From Nissolia schottii (taxonomy: Eukaryota; Streptophyta; Magnoliopsida; Fabales; Fabaceae), in NCBI GenBank assembly GCA_003254905.1, contig QANU01104054.1:124001-188000 (forward strand): DNA of 64,000 bases. The letters are read 5' to 3'. The translations under genes and the position numbers were made by a program. Of this stretch, positions 12,076 to 23,480 are shown one piece after another. The number at the start of each line of letters is the position of its first letter. The stretch's first letter is position 1. Below the pieces are notes generated by a model, which made no database searches, was not told the DNA's origin, and was given only the letters and a program-made list of their open reading frames with translations.

Positions 12076-15000
12076 ATAATAGAGGATGGGGCAAAACGCC
12101 CAAAAGAAACAAAGAAAGAACTCACTTACCCCTAAGCAACTTGTCTCAAGTCATCCCAAAGAAGAGAGCGCACAAAAGAGGAGGCTTCTTCAAACCAATG
12201 AATATCAAAAGAAGTCTCTAAATGGCTCAAGTGGGCCAAACCATCCACCACTCTATTCACTTCTCTAAACACATGCCGAAACCTAACGTCCCACTCGAAA
12301 CTAAGAAGCTCGTGGATCTTCGAAAAGATAAAGAAGGAGGGACGCCTTTAGTTGGGAGAATTTGTGACCAGATGGAGCACACTTTGAGAGTACCAGTCCA
12401 CCCGCCCCTTTCTAAACCCATAATTCTAAGCTGCTGATAAAGAGTAATAGATTCCCCATAATTCAACAATGGTAATAGATGTGATTCTCAACTTAACACA
12501 AAAACCCAGAATGAATGACCCGACTTCATCTTTAATAAGGCCCACATAACTAGAAACACCAGACTGAAGAACAGATCCATCACTACTAACCACCACCCAA
12601 CCAGATGAAGGGAAATTCCAACGGTCCCAGCAATCATTGGTAGCAGCAATGTCATGAATCCCGATAAGCAGATTAAGTCTCAAGCAAATTATGTTGGAGC
12701 CTCAGACCAAAATTGAACCACAAATTGCCAAAATTATGATTTCTATCCTTGAAGACAAATTCATTGTGGACATTCCAAAGAAAGTGAAGAACCACTCAAA
12801 AAACCACACACCAATCTTTATTCCCATCCCAACCAAATTGCTTGCCTTTGTTCAGATTATTTCTAAGCCAGGAAGTGAAAGGCTTCAAGAAAAAAGTCGC
12901 CCACAAATTTGGTTGAACCAAGCATCTGCAAAATAGTTTGACAACTGAGCAATCCCCTAAAACATGAAGAGAATCCTCCGGAAGAGTAGGATTACAACAA
13001 GGACAGAATTCATCTGAAGAAAGATGGCGGGACCTGCGAGTCGAATTGGTAAGGAGTGTGCCATTAGCCACTAGCTAGAGAAAAGACTTCATCCGCCAAT
13101 CCATCTCTAGATCAACCTATAAAGGAAATTAGAAGCAACATCATCGCCCATCAAAGAATTATAAGAGGACTTAATAGAAAAGGAGGCATCATGGCTAGGA
13201 GCCCAAGGGACAGTATTGTCACCAAGGCTAAGAGAAGGGGATGTATAGCTGCAATCAGAGAGCAAATATCAACAGGCAAAACCGAATTAAGAATATTCCA
13301 ACTTCAGTTTTCATCATTTCAAGTAAATTGATCCATAGTAATATTCCAATCCGCATAAGGAACATTGGTAGTCATCAAATCAAATAAGGAATCCGTTCCT
13401 AGCAATCAGATCCCTCAAGAATTTTATAGTATGCCCATTACCAATCCGTCAAATCATATTATCATGGATGTGCCCCCAAGCGCTATTGATTCCTTTCCAA
13501 AAATTGGATTGGGAAGGAAAGGAACGAATTTCAAGAATAGTACCAATACTACACCTGTACTTCCCTCTAAGAATTTGAGCCCAAAAAGCGTCTTTATTCA
13601 CAATCAAGCCCCAAATCAACTTTGCCATAAAAGCTAAGTTTAACTCATGGGTATGTCTTAAGCCCCCCCATTGTTCTTACGTTAACACACCTTATCCCAA
13701 TTGACAAGATGGATGCGTCTATTGCCTTCCACAGAATTACCCCATAGGAAACTATGAATAGATTTATCATTTGGTCACAAACCTGCATAGGAAGAAAACA
13801 AGTTTGCATGGTATAGGCAAGAGTAGCTTCCAGCACATATTTACACAAAGTAAGTCGACCGACAAGGGAAAGAGAATAAGCCTTCCAACCAGCAAGCCTT
13901 TGACTAATCTTATCCGTAAGATCACTGAAAGTATGCTTAGTCACCCGCTTGTGAAAAGGGGGAATTCCTAAATATTTCCTCAATTCATGGGATAAAGTGA
14001 AACCAAGCTCATTAGGATTGTCCCTGGCTCTGTTATGACTCACATTAGAAGAGAAGAAGACCTTTGTCTTGTCCATGCTCACTTTTTGACCAAAACTATT
14101 ATAGAAGGAAGAAATGCAATGTTTAATAATATCCACTTGTTCTATCAAGGCTTCCGCAAAGAGAAATAAGTCATCCGCAAAACACAGACGAGAGATTTTA
14201 GGATTATCCTATTCAGAGTGATAGGTTTCCAAAGTTTGTCCTCCACTACAACACAAATAAGCTGGGATAGTGTCTAACTTATATAGAAAAGAACCACATT
14301 TAAAATTTTATTTTCCTGATATTCTACTAGGACTCAAAGCTCTTTTCTAATAAGATTCATAAATCAAATAAACAAATTTATCTTGATTGGTTACTCCTTG
14401 ACACTAAAAGGTATACCTAATTTAATGTTAGGTCCATGGGCATTTTCATTTATTAATTTTGTAAATTTTTTCTATATATTTAGGGTTTTGCTATTAAGTG
14501 CATTGAGGATATTTGTTAATGAATCAATATTCTAATGTATTGCATGCATTAAAAACTTTAAAACTATTTGTTTTCGACTCCTTAACAAGTGTCCTAAATA
14601 TTTTTATTATCTTTTTAGAACACTTGTTAGCAAAATTCATTTTCAAGCATTGTGAATTAAAATCAATGGTTGATAATATTTTTAGATCTTGCATAAAATG
14701 TAGTTTATGAGCATGCAAATATTTCTTCATTAATGCCTAACTGCAGAATATCATGGAGTGCAACCTTGTTTTTGAGCTACCAGGGCATGTCTTGGGTTCA
14801 CCAAACTAATCACTTTATGAAAATTTGAACACGCTACTCCTTAGCACAAAATTAAAAGAAGCGCCACCTGAGCTACTAGCTCATGATGGTGCAACCTTGT
14901 TTGCGCATGCTCTAAACTATCCAAATTGCAAATCAGAGTCTCATAATGATGAGAGATTCTTGCATGTGCATTTCTAATATTTGGGATTTTAGGTACACTC

Positions 15001-16647
15001 ATAAAAAAATACAGGTCCTAGAACTTTTTTCGAAGTGCAATCACATATTTAAGAGTCTAACTAAAGTTTTGTAAATGTGCCTAAATATGAGGTGCTGAAA
15101 CATTTGTGCTTGTACAAGAATTTTCCATGATTTTCTTGTAATGTAAAATGTGCTGGTGCCAGCTTAAAAAGGCAGTCCAAGGCTACATGACGGAGGCCGT
15201 ATGGTGCAACAAAAAGTATATACCAACCACAGAGGAGTACATGCGCATATCGCTGTTATCTACCTGTTGGCCATTCATCATAGGAACTTCTTATATTGGC
15301 ATGGGAGATATGGCCACAGAGGACATCTTCAAATGGGTATCTAGTGACCCCAAAATTATTGAAGCTTCTTCAGTTATTAGCAGGCTCAGGGACGACATTG
15401 TCTCCAATGAGGTATACTTTTTCCTTTTCTTTTTTTTTTTTCATTTAACCGTGTTGATAGTATATATATATATATATATATATATTTTATAGTCCTTCAA
15501 TCAAATCTTGTTTAATTAATAAATATGTTGGACTCTTCCCCAGTGGTAGTTAAGTTGGTTCCACCCTCACTTATGGACTAACGTTAGTCCACTCCTTGAG
15601 GTTACTTACTAACTTAACCTTCGTCCACCCGCTCTAGCCGCCCCCTGACACCATTGCAACTTCAACAAATCCCACTTGTCTTAATTTATCCATTTCCAAC
15701 AGGCTGGAACGAACGTGTTTCCCATGTTCATCAGAACTCACATTGGGTTTTGATTTTAGGGTTTTTACTTACCCACGACTGACTGGAGAGACGTCAACAC
15801 TGGCGCCAGCGACAGCGTGGGCACAGGCCACAGGGAGGCAGGCGGTGTAAAAGGGTGGTAGGGGCGACGGTCTCTCTGCTTGTGGCTTCTCAAGGGAATT
15901 GACTATGGTGGACTAGAAAGAGTATATATGGAGAAGAATTCGATGAACGATTTTGACTTTTAATAATTATTATTTTTAATTTTAAAAGAAATAAAATTAT
16001 TTAATGAATATATAATATTTATTTATTATTAATCTAGACCATTATTTTAATTTTTTTACTATAATCTAATGGTAAAAAATTTAGGGACTAATGTTGGCAC
16101 AAAATATATTGTTGATCAACTTAATACCATCCTCTCTCACTTACTACATCAAAACCTTTTATATATATATATATATATATGAAAAGATTTAATTAGATGA
16201 TTGTACGTGTAATGAAATTCTAGCCTTTAAATGTATAAAAATTAAACTCATTAATTATTCATCTTCAATGTTTTTCCTTAATTATTCTTTAGTCACATGA
16301 AAAATATTTGAATAATTTAAATCATATATGTGTATGTGTGTGTCGTTGGACAGTATGAACAAAAAAGAGGACATGTTGTCTCAATGCTGGAATGTTACAC
16401 CAAGGAATACAATGTGTCTAGAGAAGAAGCCATTCATGAATTACAAAAGAGAATTAGAAATGCTTGGAAGGATATAAATGAAGAATGCCTTAGGCCAACC
16501 AAAATTCCAATGCCTTTTCTTGTGCGTGTTCTCAACTTGACACGATATATGGATGTGATGTACAAAGATGAGGATAGCTTCACTCATGCTGGAGGATCAA
16601 TGAAGAAATGCATTGAAGCATTGCTGGTGGACCCGGTGCCAATATAA
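7070..16647 (+). CDS. Terpene synthase, TPS-a type (probable sesquiterpene synthase), 7 exons
   Basis: Predicted exons are 7070-7201, 7548-7833, 8177-8552, 8674-8892, 9002-9140, 15163-15411 and 16354-16647. All have GT..AG borders and compatible phases, and they sum to 1695 nt (564 aa plus stop), normal for a cytosolic sesquiterpene synthase. Exon 1 encodes the N-terminal [11 protein letters not shown] block (RRx8W-like, second Arg replaced by Gln) with no plastid transit peptide. The RxR motif (RDR, residues 280-282) and the Mg-binding DDTYD (317-321) are in exon 4. The second metal site DDIVSNEYE (461-469) spans the exon 6/7 junction. The C-terminus reads THAGGSMKK then ALLVDPVPI. The family ionises and cyclises prenyl diphosphates (usually farnesyl diphosphate for TPS-a). 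The product cannot be predicted. Intron 5 is 6022 nt long and full of transposons, so splicing efficiency is uncertain. Exon 6 is one residue shorter than usual at its start. Confidence 0.88.
9185..10500. other. Unclassified repeat-like DNA inside terpene synthase intron 5
   Basis: This part of the intron has no counterpart in the duplicated copy. It contains a stretch resembling the common plant repeat with 'AACATGGTTTGACTTAAAGCC' wording (about 9265-9290), a purine-rich run (9885-9970), and an antisense LTR-like block (9970-10145). No coding domain was recognised. Confidence 0.35.
10500..10805 (+). mobile_element. LINE-like 3' end with poly(A)
   Basis: The segment ends with 'tgttcggtccttcgg', 'tttaataatgaatacaat' and an 18-base A-run (10787-10804), the typical layout of a plant L1 3' untranslated end. 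No upstream coding sequence is recognisable, so a heavily 5'-truncated LINE copy or a processed RNA copy is the best guess. Confidence 0.45.
11849..12037 (+). mobile_element. tRNA-derived SINE
   Basis: A roughly 190-base element begins CCTGGCGGATTGGCGTGAGT and carries pol III promoter boxes: A-box-like TGGCGTGAGTGG near 11860 and B-box GGTTCGATCC (11904-11913). A non-tRNA body follows with CACGCGGGTGGGGATACCCT, and an A-tail at 12028-12037. Both flanks are ATT/TTA repeats, so it landed in a microsatellite, which hides any target duplication. It is not a functional tRNA gene because no acceptor stem closes around the boxes. Confidence 0.85.
12038..12075. repeat. (TTA)n microsatellite
   Basis: About twelve ATT/TTA triplets directly follow the SINE tail. 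A related ACT/ATT run (11809-11846) precedes the SINE, so one original array was probably split by it. Confidence 0.9.
12080..14290 (-). mobile_element. L1-type LINE, 5'-truncated and degraded
   Basis: Minus-strand frames show, from 5' to 3', the end of the reverse transcriptase ([16 protein letters not shown] near 14150-14200, then [16 protein letters not shown] and [18 protein letters not shown], ending about 13680). The zf-RVT zinc-binding region follows ([20 protein letters not shown], 12950-13010), then an RNase H domain ([20 protein letters not shown], 12500-12600). The endonuclease and first ORF are missing. Several stops and frame changes separate these pieces, so the copy is dead. 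It lies within intron 5 of the terpene synthase, antisense to it, and is absent from the duplicated copy of that intron. Confidence 0.85.
15525..16130. other. Private insertion in terpene synthase intron 6
   Basis: The flanks align with the second terpene synthase copy (15488-15524 with about 22570-22610; 16184-16215 with about 22664-22695), but this block does not. It is about 600 bases, partly GC-rich (15780-15880), with no recognisable protein domain and no clear TIR. It is probably an unclassified nonautonomous element. Confidence 0.45.
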
Positions 16648-16669
16648 GAAGAGAAGTGTATTGTGACAA

Positions 16670-19035
16670 ATGTTTTGGATAATTTGTTTAGGCAATTTGG
16701 ACTGAAAAATGATTGCTCTTGCTACATTAAGCACATGTTGATGTTTTCTTTCCACTCTAGCATTTTGTTGTGGTGTTTCTCTGCATAAGGTCTGATGGAT
16801 AATGCCTAGAGGATTGTAAAGACTAGGGATGTTAAATTCTGGTCCATTGTCACTTCTATGATTTTGATTTTAGCATTGAATTGTGTCGAAACAAATGCTA
16901 CAAATTTCTTAGCTAGGAATAACTTTAGATTTTGTTTTCATTAAAAAGTTCCAGGGGAATCTGCTGTAATCATCTACAACAATGAGAAAATATCTATGTC
17001 CATGATATCCATTGATAGAAAAAGGGCCCAACTGTCCATGTGAATGAGATCAAATTTGGCTGAAGCCTTTGAATTGCTAATTTCATATGGTAACCGATTC
17101 TATTTTGCATATTGACAAATATCACAAGGTGATTGAAAATTATTCGTGGCATAAGGAAATTGGTTACTAACAAGTGATAGTGTATGAGGTGAGGGGTGTC
17201 CTAGCCTAAAGTTCCATACAGCTTCTTCAAAAATAGCAGATTGGGTATAAATGGTGGTGGATGCAGCATTGATGACAGGATCTGTTGCAGTAGCTGTAGG
17301 AGGCCTTTGAGAATTTTCTACAACCAAGTAGTACAATCTAATAGGGCCGTCAAAATGAGCCTGGTTAAATAGACGGACTTTACATGCAAAAAATAGGTCT
17401 GTAAAATTTTTTTAAACAACATAGCCCAACCCGTTTTAACCCACGAGCTAAACGGGCCAGCCCGTAATTTTTTTTTAAATACCAAAAATTTTAAAAGTTT
17501 TCTTTTGGACTCTAAATTTTATTTTGGAGTTTAAGAGTTTAGAGTTTAACTATTTGGATTTATAATTGAGCATGTTTAACTATTTGTTATGCTTAACTAC
17601 TTAACTATATTTATATTGTTATACAGTTGAAGTGTTATGACATGGATATTGATAAATCTTTCGTTCCATTCCTTCAGTGAGTGCCTACGCCCTACAATTT
17701 GATATATAGTTTCAAACCTTGTTTATTATTGATTAATCTACGAGAAAGAGTTCCAATTGTTTTTTTTTATCAATAACATAACAATACTCATATTTATGTT
17801 ATATGCCGTCATTTAACTAATGAAAGTTGTATTAATTCACGAATCGATTTCAAATAGCATTTGATATCTTTCAAGCAAGATAGTTGAAGGAACAGAAAAG
17901 ATAATATAATCTCGCAGTCAACCATTTAAACTATTTCTTTCCGATTAATTAATAGATAGACGATAAAAAATAGTTAAAAATGATTGCGGGTACTTATTCA
18001 CAACTTTGTATTTAAAACCATAAAAAATAGACCAAAATTTTAAAAACAAATTCTTAATAAAAGGGCTGGTTAGCTGGCCTGTTTAGGCCTGCGGATTGAC
18101 CATAAATGAGTCGAACCCTAAAAAGAGGTATAATTTTGGCCTGGGCCGTTTGACACCCCTATAATCCAAGCAACTGTCTACCAGAACCAATCACCTTCAT
18201 CATATCCTGTATGGTGCATTCATCATGGAGAAATTTTAATGTGTAATTCTTGGCACAAGTGAGTTTAGAGATGGAAATCAAATTGATCCTGAATTTAGGA
18301 ACAAACAATACATTTTCTAGTTTAAGACCAGAAGCAAATGTCACAGCTCCTGAATACTAAGCTGACATGTTTGCACCATTAGGTAACTTAACCTGTACTG
18401 ATTTTATTCTCTTATAACAACTAAAACAGGCTATTTTAGAACATATATGAATCGTGGCACCAGAATCAAAGATCCACGAATTATATGATGTTTTAGATGA
18501 TGCACAGGAAGCTGAAACCTGATGCATACCTGATTCATTCAGTGACAAAGAGTTCACAAAGGGATCAATATATGCTTACTTGTGAGACTTGAGTTGTGTT
18601 GCTTGCTGATACTTGATTATGTTGAATCAATGCTAGTAAACCTTGGCACTGCTCTTGTGTGAGGTTGAAAGCACTGCTTCCATTTCCTTGTTGTTGCTAA
18701 GGCTTTGTTACTAAAGACTCTGATTTTACTTCTTCACTTGTGGATGTGCAATTTGCAAGTAAGGAGTTCTTAGATTTCCAATGTGCTGGATAACCTATGA
18801 TTTTGAAGCACTCATCATAGGTGTGCCCTTCCTTTCCACAATTTGTGCATGATTTTCCATTTCTTTTTAGTTTTGACATTGTTTTACCACTAGTTGCAGC
18901 ATTAACCAGGATTTTATTTTTCTCATCTAAATCACCATCTAGTTCTCATTCTTGTTGTGAAATCAAAGTGAAAACTCTATTTAATGAAGGAAGTGCCTCT
19001 CTCATAAGGATTTGTGACCTAACATTGCCAAATCT
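16670..19035 (-). mobile_element. Ty1/Copia fossil, gag to integrase part
   Basis: On the minus strand, from 19035 downwards, there is a gag tail (RSQILMREALPSLNRVF), a CCHC zinc knuckle (CTNCGKEGHTYDECFKIIGYP at 18780-18850), a protease region (WIFDSGATIHIC, 18430-18480), a GAG-pre-integrase region (RLGHPSPHTLSLV) and an integrase core (DNGPEF, then [13 protein letters not shown], about 16740-16900). No LTRs, RT or RNase H are present. The copy is broken, is split by a hAT-like element, and is cut on its gag side by a CACTA end. It begins within about 25 bases of the terpene synthase stop codon. It looks older than the Copia fragment at 2.3-4.0 kb. Confidence 0.9.
17342..18161. mobile_element. 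hAT-like nonautonomous element inside the Copia fossil
   Basis: The ends are TAGGGCCGTCAAAATGAGCC and, reverse-complemented, TAGGGGTGTCAAACGGCCC. This is the familiar plant hAT terminal wording. The flanking 8-mers CAATCTAA (17334-17341) and TAATCCAA (18162-18169) match at six of eight positions, consistent with an aged 8-bp hAT target duplication. The 820-base interior is AT-rich with no transposase. Copia coding similarity stops at one edge and resumes at the other. Confidence 0.75.
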
Positions 19036-19700
19036 CACTATAAGAAAACAGGCTATTACTGGCGGAATTTCCTTCTATTTTTACCTCATTACCATCGGTA
19101 TTTGACATTTTCGTCAGTATTAACGTAGGGCGTCGAGCCGACGGTGATCAAATTAGCGTCAGTTTTATCAAAGGGACAGTAATTTTTGTCGGCAAAAAAA
19201 GCCAGAAATCGGTTCAATTGTGAGTACATTTGAGCTGAATTACCGCCGTACCCATGTGACGGTAATAATAATAATATTTTATTCATTCGGGTACCAGCAG
19301 TTTTAGCCAATGCTAATAAGGTGAATAATTTTTTTTCATTACCGTCAGACTACGGGACGGTAAATATATTTGTATTTTATTCGTTCAGTTACCGCCAGAG
19401 AGAAACGACAGTAGAGAAATGGCAATTACCGATGGTTTTGGTGACGGCAATATATATTAGTATTTTATTCCTTAAGTTGCTGTCGGCTAGAGACAACGAT
19501 AGAGAAAGGGCAATTGTCGGCAGATTAGTTGGACTAGTCGACGGTAAAAAATGAAATATTTTATTGTCAGATTTAATTTTTTATTCCATACCATCTAATA
19601 TTATTCGACGATAACATTATCATATTACCGTGGGCTCCACCCGACAGTAATAAGCCAATATTTAAAAGAAATAAATTATAATTAATTTTTTATTTTATTA
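19036..19700. mobile_element. CACTA (En/Spm) transposon, one terminal region
   Basis: The segment starts with CACTATAAGAAAACAGGC, a CACTA terminus, directly at the point where Copia gag similarity ends. It then carries many subterminal ACCGTC/GACGGTA motifs in both orientations up to about 19650. No second terminus or coding sequence is visible before the duplicated terpene synthase intron begins near 19735. This is therefore a one-ended remnant. Confidence 0.75.
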
Positions 19701-21229
19701 TTTCACTTTTGAGTTTTTTAACAAGGAGCTAATGACACTTGTTAGCGGAACTCATTTAAATTTGATATATAATCTAACAATGTTTCATTAGTTTAGGATT
19801 AAAAGAATTACAAAAATATATATTATGTATAAAAAAAATATAGAACTATTCAAAGAGAAATTTTTAGTTAATATTGGTGTATGAGAAATTTCTCGATAGG
19901 ATGAATTAATTGTTTGGCACATAATAAGTTCATGTTGACAGTTGGATGTACAGTGGGTCAAGTTACCCCGCTAACACAAACCAACTCGAAGACTAGGTTG
20001 GGTTGGTTTGAATACCCAAGTCGTTGGGTAAAATTCGATTGACCCGAGTATTAGTAGGGTTTAATTTTTGGTGATCGATTTTTTTAAAACCGACCAAACT
20101 TATTCATTACTATCTTTTATATAATTTTATTATTATAATTTTTTTTTACTTTTTGCCACATAATTATTCTTACCACGTATCATATAATTATGCTTACCAA
20201 TAGGGTTTTTTTTTTGAATTTTTTAAAACAATTACAGTTTTTAAAAAATAAAATATAATATAATGATGGGACACTTGAGTAGCTGACCCAAACTGTCCTT
20301 TTGAGTCGAGTAGGGTTTTGTACCCAAAAGGTTGAAACTTGACTAGGACTCCAAGCTCTCTAATAAGATTCATAAATTAAGTAAACCAAATTATCTTGAT
20401 TGATTACTCTTTGACGCTAAGGGATTTAATGCATGATCCTGAATATTATCATCCATTGATTCCATAGTTACTATGTACTTTTTAGGGTTTTTGCTAATAA
20501 GTATCTTAAGGATATTTGTTAAGGAATCAATATTCCAATGTATTGGATGCATTAAAACTTCAAAACTTTTTATTTTTACTATTTAACAATAACCCAAAAA
20601 CTTTTTTTTATGTCGCTTGTTAAACACAATAAACATGTAATTCACGGGCATGTAAATATTTCTCCATTAACACATGACTCTGCAAAATATGATGGAGTGC
20701 AACCTTGTTTGTGCGCATTCAAAACCGTCCAAATTGCAACTCGAAGCGTTTCAATGACAAGAGATTCTTAAAAGTGCACAATTCTAACATCTGAAATTTT
20801 AGGCACGCTCACAAAGAATGTAGGTCTCACAAGCTTTATTTGACGCGCAATCACATGTATACGAATTCTGCTAACTTTTTGTAAATGTATACCTAATTGT
20901 AAGGTGCGCTAAATTTGTGATTGTACAAGAATTTTCCATGATTTTGTTGTAATGTATGTGTGCTTGCCGGTATGGCGGAGGCCATATGGTGCAACAAGTA
21001 TATACCAGCCACAATGGAGTACATGGACATATCGCTGATAACTACCTGTCTGCCATTCATCATAGGAGCTTCTTATATTGGCATGGGAGACATAGCAATA
21101 GAGGACATCTTCAAATGGGTATCTAGTGAACCCAAAATTCTTAAAGCGTCTTCAATTATTTGCAGGCTCATGGACGACATTGTTTCCAATGAGGTATACG
21201 TAATTGAAATTGAATGACATATAAACAAA

Positions 21230-22545
21230 ATTGAATTTTACGGAATATTGAGTTTTTTTATGAATAAATTAATAACATGTCAATGTGTACAATTAAAAGA
21301 GACATGAAAATACTACCAAGCCAACCTACCGAACACACCAGCAAGTTAGGAAAGACCTCATTAAAACTTTCCTAGGAAAACACAGTGGGACAAACCCTTA
21401 CATTTTAAGGGAAAAAAAGAGTACCTAACCCTAACTTATTAGGAGTCCAAAATAAAAAGAAAAAAAAACCATCATACCCAACAATACATCCACCAAAAGT
21501 GTATAAAGAACCCCTACAGACACAGGCATCACAAAACACTAAAAACATTGAAAGTAGGAAAAAAAAAAGATCTGCTACAGTTGTTGTGGATTTCATTGAG
21601 AACTCCCCTTACTATCATACTTCCAACCATGGGCATATACAAACTGAAGATGAGAAAACATTTTGTTTTCCCGTTAGAATAATTGCCTCCTCGAGAAAAC
21701 TCCAGATCCACTCTAACCCATTGCAGATAGTCAGCAATTCTACACTGTGTGAGAAGGGAAATAGAATATAATCTTAGGAAAACTTCCTTGAGCCCATAGT
21801 CCCCCAATCATAAAACTTCCCAAAACATAATTTTTTCATTGTTGCCAACTTTCATGGATTTCTTCCCTTCTAATTTGTTGATACCACTCATTCTTATAAA
21901 AAGAATCTGTAATACCTTGCCACAAACCCCAGATAGTCGCTTTAGAGACATCTCTGAATGACTTATTCTATCAATATGGTTACAGGAGACCTATTCAAAC
22001 CTAACACCTTCAGAGATGGAAATTGGAATAACCAATCCGAGTCAACCAAATTGGAATAACCAATCTGAGTCAACCAAACTTGCTGCAAGAGAGGAATGCC
22101 CTTTCCTCTCATCTGGCTGTAGAATCTCATTAAAGTCCCATAAGAAATTAAATAGTATGTACATGCGCAGCTGCTTAAGCTCCCTCCAGAGAGCAATCTT
22201 ATCCCGTCTCAGTTGAGCACCATAAAACAAGACAAATGGCGCATTCGAAATTGGCATCACCAAGAAATCCTTGAATACAAATCCACCACTTCACTTTTGC
22301 AATCGACACATCTTTGAGAAAATCTTTATCCCAAATAAACAATAGACCCCACCAAGAAATCTTAACACTACCCTTGCTTTTCCTTCTGAAATTTTTAATT
22401 GATGCTCCCTAATCACTAAGTTGTTTAGCTCTTCCATTGCCCTCAGAGCATCCATTTTTTGTCTATATCTCACAAAGGCGTACCTTGTATTAGTTGCATG
22501 TTTTCTCTTTGTTGGGATATAAACAGAGTGAGTTAAAAAATTTTA
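21230..22545 (-). mobile_element. L1-type LINE fragment with endonuclease part
   Basis: Minus-strand frames contain an apurinic-endonuclease-like segment: APFVLFYGAQLRRDKIALWR, then WDFNEILQPDERKG (the GDFNxIL..ER block with Gly changed to Trp), and WLFQFPSLKVLGLNRS. The 3' end is at the low-coordinate side, where the + strand reads 'gttttttta' (21251-21260), complementary to an A-tail. RT is missing, so the copy is internally deleted. A 29-base stretch is tandemly repeated at 22020-22078. The flanks match intron 6 of the intact gene, so this is a private insertion in the pseudogene copy. Confidence 0.65.
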
Positions 22546-22699
22546 TATACTGATAAAATCTACCTTATTTTTTTTACTCCATTGTCCAATCAAACATTGT
22601 TAAATTAATTAGTAAACAAGTTTCATTGTTTTTCCTATTATTTTGAAAGCTTATGCATGTGAGAATATTTAATTGGATGGTTGTACGTATAATAAAGTT

Positions 22700-23113
22700 T
22701 TTTTTTTGTTGTGTTTTAAGTGTGAATAACCCATTGCCTTTAAGATTTTGGGTCAAGATGTGACGTTTTATATGTTTTTGTCTCTCACTTAGCTTGTTAG
22801 TTCGCTGAGGGGGGAGCGACCAATGTTGGGCCTCACCGAGGGGAGGATTGTTGTGTTTCAAATGTGTACCAATGTTAAGTCCCACACTTAAGGGGAAGAT
22901 TGTCGTGTTTGAAATGTGAATATTAAAGTTTCACATTAATGAAATTTGAATTAAATGAACGGTCTATATTTGGAAAGACCCGTAAACCTATTGTCTTTTA
23001 AGGTTTTGAGTGAAGATATAGCGACCCATTTTTATATCTCACTTAGTCTTTTGATTCAAATCTCCCCTATTTTGTGCTCCCCTCACCCTTTTATACCCAA
23101 CAGTTTTACATTA
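22700..23113. mobile_element. Short LTR-like (TRIM-like) element, fossil
   Basis: Two diverged direct repeats are seen (22714-22800 and 22903-23060; shared wording CTATTG.CTTT.AAG.TTTTG.GT and ATATCTCACTTAG). They flank a short core ending in a purine-rich tract (aaggggaagatt, 22890). The intact gene's intron lacks this block at the matching place, supporting insertion. It has no coding capacity. The classification as a terminal-repeat retrotransposon in miniature is tentative. Confidence 0.4.
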
Positions 23114-23480
23114 TACATGAAAATTAAACCCATATATTGATTTGTCTACTTATTCTTTATATATGTGTCTCGTTGGACAGTATGAATAGAAAAGAGAGCA
23201 TGTTGTCTCAATGTTGGAATGCTATATGAGGGAATACAATGTGTCTATAAAAGAAGCCATTCATGAATTACGAAAGAGAGTTGCAAATGCTTGGAAGAAT
23301 ATAAATGAGGACTGCCTTAGGCCAACCAAAGTTCCAATTCCTTTTCTGATGCGTGTTCTCAACTTTGTGCGATTTATGGATGTGATGTACAAAGATGAAG
23401 ATAGCTTCACTCATGCCTGAGGATCAATGAAGACATGCATTGAAGCATTGCTATGCGACCCAGTGCTAATATAAGAAGAG

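Larger units (their letters stand above)
20972..23474 (+). pseudogene. Terpene synthase pseudogene (exons 6 and 7 only)
   Basis: Exon 6' (about 20972-21193) encodes MAEAIWCNKYIPATMEYM and later ICRLMDDIVSNE, followed by a GTATAC donor like its paralogue. Compared with 15163-15198 its start has lost the acceptor AG and about nine codons (the LKKAVQGYM block). Exon 7' (23181-23474) follows a good acceptor (TTGGACAG) but has TAG at its third codon (YE*KREH) and TGA replacing the first Gly of THAGG, before the final TAA. Exons 1-5 are absent, so the DDxxD site is missing. It cannot make an active enzyme. Similarity to the intact gene remains high, implying a fairly recent duplication and loss. 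Confidence 0.88.
19735..23480 (+). repeat. Partial segmental duplication of terpene synthase intron 5 to 3' end
   Basis: This block parallels 11385-16650. Matched landmarks include 'gagaaatttttagtta' (11515 with 19855), 'attaattgtttggc' (11558 with 19904), 'ctaggactc..aagctct' (14328 with 20343), 'tggagtgcaacc' (14755 with 20694), exon 6 (15163 with 20972) and exon 7 (16354 with 23181). Each copy carries insertions that the other lacks. Exons 1-5 have no counterpart left of 19735, where CACTA and Copia debris abuts. Confidence 0.85.

Noticed and set aside
15148-15492. Terpene synthase exon 6 read as a separate small gene
   Set aside because: Splice sites at 15162 and 15412 and phase show it is an internal exon of the gene starting at 7070.
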